Assembly: GCA_038213005.1 (NCBI GenBank)
Contig: JBBQTU010000147.1
Span: 1 to 10,975, forward strand
Length of the DNA: 10,975 bases
Source: JBBQTU01 sp038213005
GTDB taxonomy: Bacteria; Planctomycetota; Phycisphaerae; Tepidisphaerales; Tepidisphaeraceae
Direction of reading: 5' to 3'
Numbering within the stretch: position 1 is the stretch's first letter; each line of letters opens with the position of its first letter. Position numbers and translations under genes: made by a program. The notes under the pieces are model-generated. The model was not told the origin of the DNA. It saw only the letters and a list, made by a program, of their open reading frames with translations, and did not search any database. Positions 1 to 6,198 of the stretch are shown one piece after another.

Positions 1-1614
1 GGTCAGGATCGTGCCGTCCAGCCCCCTGGAGAGGATGGCATCGTCGGAGGATTCGACAATGGTTGCCAGTAGCGCCTGGGCCTGCTCCGCCTGCTTCATA
101 TCCTCCACATCGGTATTGGTCCCGAACCACTGCGTCACCCGCCCCTGGTCATCCTTCAACGGCACAGCGCGGGTCAAGAACCGCCGGAACTGCGCATCGG
201 CACCGCGCAGCGGGAATTCCATGTCGAACGGCTGGCCAGCGGCAATCGCTGCCTTCCACTGCTCGAGCACCTTCGGCAGCAGCGCTGGATCATGTACGCT
301 CTGCCAGCCCCAGCCCTCCATTTGCTGCGGGGTCGTTCCGGTGTATTCGTACCAGCGGCGGTTGTACCAGTAGATGAAGCCATCGGCCTGGGCAATCCAC
401 GCCAACTGAGGCATGGCATCGGCCATCGTTCGGAAACGATCTTCACTCTCGCGCAGCGCCCGTTCCGCCAGGTCACGGGCCGCGCGCGGCCGCAGCATCT
501 CCAGCACCGCCGAGCAGTGGTCCGCCACCCATTGGGCGAGGCGGAATTGGTTCTCCGTCCAAGGGCGGGCTTCGCTGGAGTAAAACTCCAAGGTGCCGAT
601 CGACTGCCCGGCAAGCCGCAGCGGCGCCGCCAGGATGGAACGGAAAGACGTTCCATCGCTGGGTTGGGGAAAGGTCAGGTCCGGCCGCAGCGCCAGGTCG
701 TCCAGCGAGGTGGCGCGGTTCTCCTGCATCACCAGCCGCGCCAGCGATTGTTCCAGCGGCCAGCGCACAAAGGTGGCATCGCTGGTGCTCACACCGCAAT
801 GCGCATGGACGTGGAGCAGGCCCTCCCTTGCTTCCATCACCGCCGCCCCCACCACGTGCGGGCCCAGCAGTGTCAGCCCCACCTGACAAACCCGCGACAG
901 GACTCCAATTTCGTCGGCGTGCGGGTCGCTGGCGGACAGCAGCGTATGAAGCACGTTTTCCCGTTGTTCCAGTTCCTCATTGGCTCCCCGCAAATCCTCG
1001 GCCTGACTGGTCAGTTCCTCGGTCTGCTGCTCAAGCTCCTCGCCCTGGCTGCGCAACTCCTCGTTCTGTTGCGTCAACTCATCCCCTTGGCTTTGCAACT
1101 CTTCATTCTGACGGCTGATCTCCTCTTCCCGTGCGGCCAATTCCTCGTTCGCGGCCTCCAACTCCGCATTGGTCTGCTGGAGCGTATTGTTCTGCTGCGC
1201 GATCTCGTCGTTTGCGCCGGATAGCTGCTCATTGGCATGGGCCAAGGCCGCATTCTGGCGCTCCAGAAAGGCCCGCAGATTGATAATGCCATGAATGACC
1301 AGACCGCCCACCGTGATGTTGATACAGGTCACCAGGAAAACGGCCCAGTCCAGATTTTTCGGCAATGCCTCTGCGGGCAGGATCAGCCCTTGCTTCACTG
1401 CTGCCATCACAAAGAAGACCCCGGCCATGCCCCAGAGCATCCGCTTGTCTCTCGTCCAGAGGCAGATCAGCATCGGCAGGACGTAAGTCAGCGGCATCAT
1501 CCTGTCAGGGAAGACCATGAGGCGAACCACGCCCCAGACCACAATCAGGGCGACGCACGCGGCCCACGCCAGGGCGGCCGGTGGACGGGCTAGAAGCGGG
1601 GCACTGGGGCGCAC
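1..1614 (-). CDS. Membrane sensor protein: 4TM, coiled coil, GAF, PAS, PAS (C-terminus cut by window edge)
   Basis: This frame is open from GTG 1614 to base 1 (538 codons) and runs off the window, so the output domain is unseen. Four hydrophobic segments lie at about residues 14-34, 40-53, 59-79 and 90-113. They are followed by a coiled coil (114-224) of regular heptads such as LTQQNEE, LRSQGEE and LEQQTEE. A GAF-like domain spans about 231-373 (ends of it read LLGPHVVGAAV and SIGTLEFYSSEARPW). A PAS domain with its PAC tail covers about 391-505 (EDRFRTMADAMPQLAW, then GRVTQWFGTNTDVED), and a second PAS begins near 512 (SSDDAILSRGLDGTI). The start is chosen from GGAG five bases before GTG; it overlaps the upstream CheR-type gene by 25 bases, suggesting translational coupling. 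Such architectures usually end in a histidine kinase, but a diguanylate cyclase or phosphatase output cannot be excluded. The domain reading is secure; the kinase identity is inferred. Confidence 0.85.
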   Translation of the reverse strand, partial: MRPSAPLLARPPAALAWAACVALIVVWGVVRLMVFPDRMMPLTYVLPMLICLWTRDKRMLWGMAGVFFVMAAVKQGLILPAEALPKNLDWAVFLVTCINITVGGLVIHGIINLRAFLERQNAALAHANEQLSGANDEIAQQNNTLQQTNAELEAANEELAAREEEISRQNEELQSQGDELTQQNEELRSQGEELEQQTEELTSQAEDLRGANEELEQRENVLHTLLSASDPHADEIGVLSRVCQVGLTLLGPHVVGAAVMEAREGLLHVHAHCGVSTSDATFVRWPLEQSLARLVMQENRATSLDDLALRPDLTFPQPSDGTSFRSILAAPLRLAGQSIGTLEFYSSEARPWTENQFRLAQWVADHCSAVLEMLRPRAARDLAERALRESEDRFRTMADAMPQLAWIAQADGFIYWYNRRWYEYTGTTPQQMEGWGWQSVHDPALLPKVLEQWKAAIAAGQPFDMEFPLRGADAQFRRFLTRAVPLKDDQGRVTQWFGTNTDVEDMKQAEQAQALLATIVESSDDAILSRGLDGTILT

Positions 1615-2534
1615 GCCTGCTCCGCGGGGTTCGTGTAGATGCACGCGGCCAGGCGTTTGAGCGGCACGCCGCAGTCCGGGCGCTCCGCCTTGCCCGTCAC
1701 CAGCAGGCCCCCCGGACGAAGGCTCTGTGCCAAGCGATCCCAGACCGACCGGGCCGCCGCCGCTTTCATATAGATTGCCGTGTTTCGCCATAAGATCACG
1801 TCCCAAGCTTCAGTGTCTGAAGTCTCAAATACGTTCTCTTGACGCCATTGGGTCTGCGACCGAAGCGGTTCGCGTATCTGAAGAGCCGACCCATCATACT
1901 CGAAATACACGTCCCGCAGTGAAGGAATAATCCGCCGCAGATAGCTCTCGGCATACGAGCCACGCTGCGCCATACCGAGGGCGTCAGCCCGGCAGTCCGT
2001 GCCGAGCAGTCGGCACCCGCGCAGTAAGCCCAGCTCCGACAACATGATAGCGACCGAATATAGCTCGCAGCCCACTGAACAAGAAACACTCCAGATGCGC
2101 AGTGGCCGGTCCTTCTTGGCCAGGGAGGGAAGCAGAAGTCGCAAGGAGTCAAATATTTCAGGATCGCGGAAGAACTCGGTCACGCCTATGAGGAGGGCGT
2201 CAATCGCCGCATCGAGCAGTTGAGGCTGCTGCTGTACGAGCGACCGGGCGGTATCCGTGGATTTGGCCCGCAGCGCCCGCAAACAGGCGGGCAGGCGGCG
2301 CTGCAGTGGGCTGGCGCGGTAGAGCGCCGGATCAAGCCCCGCCCGGCGGAGTAGCCAGACCACCAAATCGTCCGCCGTGGTATCAGGAGTTTCGTCGCAG
2401 CCCGCGAATGAGGGCAGCGGTGAAGATGCGAGCGCAGACTGTCTGAGCCCGGCCGGCCGTTGCGACCGGGCTGCGCTTGCGCCTTGGAAGTTGAGGTGCC
2501 GGAGCTCGTGCTGTGGCGTTCCATCCCGCATCAC
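1590..2534 (-). CDS. cheR: CheR-type SAM-dependent protein methyltransferase, variant
   Basis: The protein has 314 residues. After about 45 poorly conserved residues comes a CheR-like helical N-domain (about 52-135) ending in GVTEFFRDPEIF. The FFR[D/E] motif contains the Arg (R123) that matches the essential Arg98 of Salmonella CheR. The SAM-binding domain follows: RIWSVSCSVGCELYS (147-160), LLGTD with D180 matching Asp154, and DVILWRNTAIY (245-255). These deviate from classical CheR: GEEPYS is GCELYS, NVLIYF is NTAIYM, and the late GHSE motif reads GKAE (281-284). The family would methylate glutamates of chemoreceptor-like coiled coils. No chemoreceptor is in the window, so the substrate is unknown; the coiled coil of the downstream sensor is a candidate. 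The start is GTG 2534 or ATG 2531, with an in-frame TGA two codons before GTG. The fold is clear; retained activity is less so. Confidence 0.82.
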   Translation of the reverse strand: MMRDGTPQHELRHLNFQGASAARSQRPAGLRQSALASSPLPSFAGCDETPDTTADDLVVWLLRRAGLDPALYRASPLQRRLPACLRALRAKSTDTARSLVQQQPQLLDAAIDALLIGVTEFFRDPEIFDSLRLLLPSLAKKDRPLRIWSVSCSVGCELYSVAIMLSELGLLRGCRLLGTDCRADALGMAQRGSYAESYLRRIIPSLRDVYFEYDGSALQIREPLRSQTQWRQENVFETSDTEAWDVILWRNTAIYMKAAAARSVWDRLAQSLRPGGLLVTGKAERPDCGVPLKRLAACIYTNPAEQACAPVPRF

Positions 2535-2551
2535 CGTTCACCCCGGGGCAG

Positions 2552-2611
2552 AATAATAGTATTGCGTCATCGTCGGTAATCCTGTCACAGACAGAGCCGG
2601 ATGCTATTATT
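2552..2611. repeat. AT-rich inverted pair upstream of the CheR-type gene
   Basis: AATAATAG (2552-2559) and its exact complement CTATTATT (2604-2611) flank a 44-base GC-rich spacer, just upstream of the CheR-type start. Possible use as paired operator half-sites or promoter elements for the minus-strand signalling genes is inference; eight-base AT-rich arms can arise by chance. Confidence 0.25.
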
Positions 2612-2995
2612 TCTCTCGCCTACCGGCAAGGTATAAAAGGCGCGATCTCGGCACAGGCGAGCAATTCACGGCAATCAACAACACCCTGACCGTGCAGCTC
2701 GACCGCAGCCACTGCCGAATCCTTGGAAAGCTTTAGCAATGGCGCATGAATAACGCAACAAAACTCTGAATCTATGTCGCTGCGTCGCTCTGGTCCCTTC
2801 CTGCCTCCGCGCCCCGGCCTTCCCGTTTCCGCTATCCGCAATCCGCTCTTCTGGCAGGAAACTTGAACATCTGCCCCCCCCCAACCGGCGCGCAACTCCT
2901 TATGCCACAAGCCCCCGCGATACCCCCAACCCCCTCCCGCGAACACTTGAGTAGCTGAGGGCGCCGCCAAGGTCACTTGCCCGTGCCCCGCCCGC

Positions 2996-3024
2996 TTCGC
3001 AAACACGCCCGGCAACGCTATCAT
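2996..3024 (+). promoter_or_regulatory. Putative sigma-70-type promoter of the cyclophilin gene
   Basis: TTCGCA (2996-3001, 4 of 6 to TTGACA) and TATCAT (3019-3024, 5 of 6 to TATAAT) are separated by exactly 17 bases. Transcription would start near 3031, giving a leader of about 36 bases before ATG 3067. The match is by eye only, so confidence is modest. Confidence 0.38.
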
Positions 3025-3066
3025 GCCCACACTGTAGAACGATGTAACTCAACTGGAGATATCCCG

Positions 3067-3549
3067 ATGGCCAAGCAATACTTCACCGCACCGGACCTGA
3101 CAATCGACCCGACCAAGACATTCGTTGCGACGTTCAATACGTCACGCGGCGTGATCGTCTGCGACCTGTTCGCCAAGGACGCCCCAACAACCGTCAACAA
3201 CTTCGTCTTCCTCGCCCGCGACAAGTTCTATGACGGAACCAGCTTCCACCGCGTCATCGCCGATTTCATGGTCCAGGGCGGCGATCCCGAAGGCACCGGC
3301 CGCAGCGGCCCCGGTTACAAGTTCGCCGATGAATTCAAAGGCAACAACCACAAGCACCAGGTTGGCAGCCTCTCCATGGCCAACGCCGGGCCCAACACCA
3401 ACGGCTCGCAGTTCTTCATCACCCACATTGCCACCAACTGGCTCGACGGCAAACACACCGTCTTCGGCCAGGTCACCAAGGGCCAGGACATCGTCAACGC
3501 CGTCCAGCAGGGCGACAAACTCATCAGCGTGACGATCGAGGAGAAGTAG
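3067..3549 (+). CDS. Cyclophilin-type peptidyl-prolyl cis-trans isomerase (cytoplasmic)
   Basis: The 160-residue protein catalyses cis-trans isomerisation of Xaa-Pro bonds during protein folding. All cyclophilin active-site blocks are visible: FHRVIADFMVQGGDP (60-74) with catalytic Arg62, SLSMANAGPNTNGSQFFIT (101-119) with the QFF core, and NWLDGKHTVFG (124-134), whose Trp125 and His130 match Trp121 and His126 of human cyclophilin A. There is no signal peptide or membrane segment, so it should be cytoplasmic, like E. coli PpiB (164 residues). The start is ATG 3067, because GGAG stands eight bases before it and the protein then has normal length; the frame is open further up (a start at 2977 is possible), but those codons are not cyclophilin-like. 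A possible promoter lies just upstream. The next gene on this strand starts 153 bases later, past a structured repeat, so it is probably a single-gene unit. Confidence 0.96.
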   Translation: MAKQYFTAPDLTIDPTKTFVATFNTSRGVIVCDLFAKDAPTTVNNFVFLARDKFYDGTSFHRVIADFMVQGGDPEGTGRSGPGYKFADEFKGNNHKHQVGSLSMANAGPNTNGSQFFITHIATNWLDGKHTVFGQVTKGQDIVNAVQQGDKLISVTIEEK

Positions 3550-3563
3550 CCAAAGGGCAAAGT

Positions 3564-3654
3564 GCAGATGCCAGAATGACGAATGAAATCTGAACGACGA
3601 ATGTCTACACTCGGATTTCTGACTTCGGAATTCATTCAGATTTCTGGTGTCTGC
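3564..3654. repeat. Long bulged hairpin / imperfect palindrome between cyclophilin and ABC genes
   Basis: Bases 3564-3576 (GCAGATGCCAGAA) pair along all 13 positions with 3642-3654, using two G-U pairs. After a nine-base bulge on the left arm, AAATCTGAA (3586-3594) pairs exactly with TTCAGATTT (3635-3643); two bases are shared with the outer stem. The left arm also carries GACGAATG twice (3578-3585 and 3595-3602). It lies 14 bases after the cyclophilin stop and could help end that transcript, though no U-run follows directly. Its build suggests a small dispersed repeat; the copy number elsewhere in the genome is not knowable here. Confidence 0.7.
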
Positions 3655-3665
3655 ATTCGTAATTT

Positions 3666-3693
3666 ATAATTCATAATTCATAATTCATAATTC
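3666..3693 (+). repeat. Four tandem copies of heptamer ATAATTC
   Basis: Four perfect ATAATTC units run from 3666 to 3693, directly followed by TCATCCCCT and the ATG of the ABC ATPase gene at 3703. They sit in a very AT-rich patch within GC-rich DNA and occupy the place where the promoter spacer and ribosome site of that gene would be. They resemble short tandemly repeated heptamers seen in some bacterial intergenic regions. A role in expression or slippage is inference. Confidence 0.9.
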
Positions 3694-3702
3694 TCATCCC
3701 CT

Positions 3703-4440
3703 ATGCCCCTCGTCGCCTCCGTCAAAGAACTGTCCAAGATCTACTGCAAGCCCGGCACCGACGTCGAGGTCGCCGCCCTGCGGAATGTCAATCTCGATTT
3801 CGTCGAGGGCGAATACACCGCAATCATGGGCGCATCGGGCTCCGGTAAGAGCACCCTCATGAATATCGTGGGCTGCCTGGACAAGCCCACCACCGGCCAA
3901 TACATCCTGGGCGACCTGGACATGTCCACCCTCGAGGATGACAAGCTCTCGGAAATCCGCAGCCGCCGCATCGGATTCATCTTCCAGAACTTCAACCTCA
4001 TCCAGCAGCTCACCGTCTTGGAGAACCTCGAAGTCCCGATGTTTTACCTTCGGGTCCCGCCCCACGAGCGCCGCCGCCGCGCCACCGAACTCGCCCACCG
4101 GGTCGGGCTGTCCGACCGATTGGACCATCGCCCCACCCAGCTCTCCGGCGGCCAGCAGCAGCGAGTCTGCATCGCGCGCGCCCTCATCAACGATCCCCTG
4201 ATCATCCTCGCCGACGAGCCCACCGGTGCCTTGGACTCCAAGACCGGCCAGCAGATCCTCAAGCTCTTTGACGATCTCGTGGTCGAAGGCAAGACCATCA
4301 TCGTCGTCACCCACGACCCCACGGTCGCCCACCGTTGCCACCGGGTCATCCGCCTCCACGACGGCAAGGTCGTCCACGACGAACACAACGCCCGCCATGA
4401 GGTGGTCGCCGAAGGCGGACAACTCTCCCCCGATCCCTGA
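3703..4440 (+). CDS. MacB/LolD/FtsE-type ABC transporter ATP-binding protein
   Basis: This 245-residue nucleotide-binding subunit would drive an inner-membrane ABC complex of the type VII (MacB/LolCDE/FtsEX) group. Visible motifs are Walker A GASGSGKST (43-51), the Q-loop Gln95 in FIFQNFNLI, signature LSGGQQQR (147-154), Walker B IILADEP (167-173) with catalytic Glu172, the D-loop GALDSK (175-180) and switch His204 in VVTHD. The N-terminal LSKIYCKPGTDVEVAALRNVNLDF and the NIVGCLDKPTTG stretch are typical of the MacB/LolD group. The last 20 residues are unlike the family core. No permease gene is next to it: downstream is a convergent gene behind a hairpin, upstream the cyclophilin. Its partner must lie elsewhere, and whether it exports macrolides, lipoproteins or peptides cannot be told. 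ATG 3703 has no clear ribosome site; heptamer repeats stand just before it. Confidence 0.95.
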   Translation: MPLVASVKELSKIYCKPGTDVEVAALRNVNLDFVEGEYTAIMGASGSGKSTLMNIVGCLDKPTTGQYILGDLDMSTLEDDKLSEIRSRRIGFIFQNFNLIQQLTVLENLEVPMFYLRVPPHERRRRATELAHRVGLSDRLDHRPTQLSGGQQQRVCIARALINDPLIILADEPTGALDSKTGQQILKLFDDLVVEGKTIIVVTHDPTVAHRCHRVIRLHDGKVVHDEHNARHEVVAEGGQLSPDP

Positions 4441-4479
4441 CCGCCTCCCTGTTTCACTCCCGGTGCAAAGCACTCCTTA

Positions 4480-4509
4480 GGCATCGCAACAAACTTTTGT
4501 CGCGGTGCC
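4480..4509. terminator. Hairpin between convergent ABC ATPase and nfeD genes
   Basis: Bases 4480-4492 pair with 4497-4509 (GGCATCGC against GCGGTGCC, then ACAA against TTGT) with one G-U pair and one A-C mismatch, around a four-base loop. The hairpin abuts the nfeD stop codon (4512-4510) and lies 39 bases after the ABC gene stop. It has no clear U-run on either strand. A bidirectional terminator or transcript-end stabiliser is the natural reading for a convergent pair. Confidence 0.6.
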
Positions 4510-6063
4510 TCAGCTCACCGCTCTGCGGACCACGACCACCTGCCCCCGAAGTTCGTGTACAACCACGCTTGTCCCGGCCGGTATGAAGTTCCCATCGCCC
4601 AGGACGTCAACCGGACGCTGGTCATTCAATACAGGATCGAAGAACGCCGCCATCCCACCGGGACGAAGGTCGGTCGTCGTCTTGCCCGCATCACCCACCT
4701 TGATCCATCCGCCACTATCCCCGGCCGGTGGCACCCCCGCCGAGCCCCCCAGCGGCCGCCCCACCGTCGCCGTCAACACCAGCTTCCGTCCGATCGGCAG
4801 GATCGGCAGATGTCGACTGATAAAGAACGCCGTCACCAGCGACGTGAACATCGCCCCGAGCACCAGCAGCAAAGCGCGCGTCACCAAATCCCATTGCAAC
4901 TGCACCCGCGGAGCAAACCCCGGCATCTCCGGCGGCACTGGTGGCACCAGCGTCATCATCAGCCCCACGACGATCAGCAAGATCCCCGTGACCCCGGCAA
5001 TCCCGAACCCCGGTATCACGAATATCTCAAGCGCCAGCAGCACGATGCCAATCAGCACACACAGCACTTCCCACCATTCCGCATACCCCGTCAGCAGCGG
5101 CACCCCCAGCAGCACTGCCAGGCACGAAACCATCACCACCTCTGCCATCCCGTGCCCCGGCGCGTGCATGGCGATGTAGATCGATATCGACAGAATCGTA
5201 ATCAGGAAGAACGTGACCGTCCCGCTGGACAGGAACGCAATCAGCGCATCGCCCGGGCCGCGCTGCAGGCGCAACACCGCCTGCCAGCCCCGGTCGGCAA
5301 GAAACGTCTCAATATCCGGCACCACCGCCCTGGCGATACCGAGTTGCTGGGCCAGTGTCGCATTGACGGTCAGCAGCGACTCCTTCGAATCCACCGGATT
5401 CCGCTCCGGCAGCACCGCCTTCCAGCCATCATTAGAAAGCTGTTGATATGTCTCGCCATCGACGAACCGCCGCTGCCCATCACTGTTCTGCACCCAATAC
5501 ACCTCGCGCCCCACGCTCACCATGCTCTCCATCAGCAGCGTGTCGTACCCATTACGCTGGGCGCTATCGCGAAAATCCTCAATCACCGGGCTCTCGATCT
5601 TGGCTCGGTTGGTCGCATCCACCGATTGCAGCCCGCCTTCAGGCCCCATGACAATCGGGGCGCAGTCCCCCAGCGTCGAAGACGGCGTCATCACGATCTC
5701 ATCACACGCCACCGCGATCATCGCACCTGCGGAAATGGCCTTTCTGCTGACCAGCGCCGTAACATGGAAATCCTTCTGCTGTTTCAGGAACCGCGACATG
5801 TCCAGCCCCGCCGTCACCAGCCCGCCGTACGAGTCGATATCCAAGACGACCGCCTTAACGCCGGCCGCCTTGGCCCGGGCAAACCGTCGCTGCATGTCTC
5901 GAAGGGTGTAACTGTTGATCTCCCCTTCAACATAGATAACCGCAACCCGTGTGCCTCTCGGCGGCACCGCCGTCATAGGCGCCGTCGTCTGACCCGAGGC
6001 GACAAATCCCATCCCCAGAACAGCCGCCCACAGCACGATGACGATTGTGATAGTCCGTCGCAT
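4510..6063 (-). CDS. nfeD: Long-form NfeD membrane-bound serine protease (ClpP-class domain plus NfeD C-domain)
   Basis: The 517-residue protein starts with a signal-like segment MRRTITIVIVLWAAVLGMGF, which decides for ATG 6063; the frame stays open upstream and ATG 6087 is an alternative. A ClpP/SppA-like domain (about 38-265) has VAVIYVEGEI, the oxyanion-type LDIDSYGG (74-81) and KAISAGAM, with Ser111 as likely nucleophile; Lys155 in NRAKIES is the likely general base. Several transmembrane segments follow (about 282-299, 305-325, 332-350, 355-373, 393-415), then a beta-rich OB-type NfeD domain (about 425-515). The archaeal homologue PH1510 is a Ser-Lys protease that cleaves a stomatin, and NfeD genes often sit beside stomatin or flotillin genes; none is seen here. 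It lies 135 bases after tig with an intrinsic terminator between, so it probably has its own promoter, which I could not identify. Confidence 0.9.
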   Translation of the reverse strand: MRRTITIVIVLWAAVLGMGFVASGQTTAPMTAVPPRGTRVAVIYVEGEINSYTLRDMQRRFARAKAAGVKAVVLDIDSYGGLVTAGLDMSRFLKQQKDFHVTALVSRKAISAGAMIAVACDEIVMTPSSTLGDCAPIVMGPEGGLQSVDATNRAKIESPVIEDFRDSAQRNGYDTLLMESMVSVGREVYWVQNSDGQRRFVDGETYQQLSNDGWKAVLPERNPVDSKESLLTVNATLAQQLGIARAVVPDIETFLADRGWQAVLRLQRGPGDALIAFLSSGTVTFFLITILSISIYIAMHAPGHGMAEVVMVSCLAVLLGVPLLTGYAEWWEVLCVLIGIVLLALEIFVIPGFGIAGVTGILLIVVGLMMTLVPPVPPEMPGFAPRVQLQWDLVTRALLLVLGAMFTSLVTAFFISRHLPILPIGRKLVLTATVGRPLGGSAGVPPAGDSGGWIKVGDAGKTTTDLRPGGMAAFFDPVLNDQRPVDVLGDGNFIPAGTSVVVHELRGQVVVVRRAVS

Positions 6064-6135
6064 TGCGTCACAGTTTACCATCTTCATCAGTGCATGGCGC
6101 GGCCTGATTCGCCGGCCCCTTCGCAGGCCAGGCAC

Positions 6136-6167
6136 AAAAAAGAACCCCCGGAGATTCCCGGGGGTTC
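6136..6167 (-). terminator. Intrinsic terminator of tig
   Basis: Read on the minus strand, a perfect 10-base-pair stem (GAACCCCCGG, bases 6167-6158, with CCGGGGGTTC, 6151-6142) and a six-base loop are followed at once by six T residues (6141-6136). It lies 31 bases after the tig stop codon and before nfeD. This is a textbook rho-independent terminator. Confidence 0.92.
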
Positions 6168-6198
6168 AATTCATCGTTTCAACTCAGCCGCCTTCGGC

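Larger units (their letters stand above)
2535..3066. other. 532-base intergenic region with no convincing gene
   Basis: This gap separates the divergent CheR-type gene (minus) and cyclophilin gene (plus). It holds the AT-rich inverted pair near 2552-2611 and a possible cyclophilin promoter at 2996-3024. A minus-strand open frame (3030-2620, 136 codons) has no recognisable domain, signal or good ribosome site. The middle (about 2640-2990) includes runs of C and shows no long hairpin, tandem repeat or tRNA-like fold that I can see. Its lower coding regularity suggests regulatory or decayed sequence. Confidence 0.5.

Noticed and set aside
174..889. Minus-strand frames of 160 and 138 codons in the sensor region
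   Set aside because: They are out of frame with the GAF/PAS reading, rich in Arg, Trp or Gly, and have no domain.
292..1224. Plus-strand 310-codon open frame with a Leu-rich end
   Set aside because: It is the exact antisense of the sensor gene. Its Leu-rich stretch is the complement of the Glu/Gln coiled coil.
2620..3030. Minus-strand 136-codon frame in the large intergenic gap
   Set aside because: No recognisable domain or signal, Gly/Arg-rich composition and no clear ribosome site; kept only as a note under the intergenic region.
2977..3066. Upstream in-frame start that would add 30 residues to the cyclophilin
   Set aside because: The added residues are not cyclophilin-like, and ATG 3067 has a GGAG ribosome site at good spacing.
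3666..3693. Tandem heptamers as a CRISPR-like array
   Set aside because: Units are 7 bases and contiguous with no spacers; no cas gene is present.
3694..4473. Minus-strand 259-codon frame opposite the ABC ATPase
   Set aside because: It is antisense to a gene with complete Walker and signature motifs, and is Asp/Gly/Val-rich with no domain.
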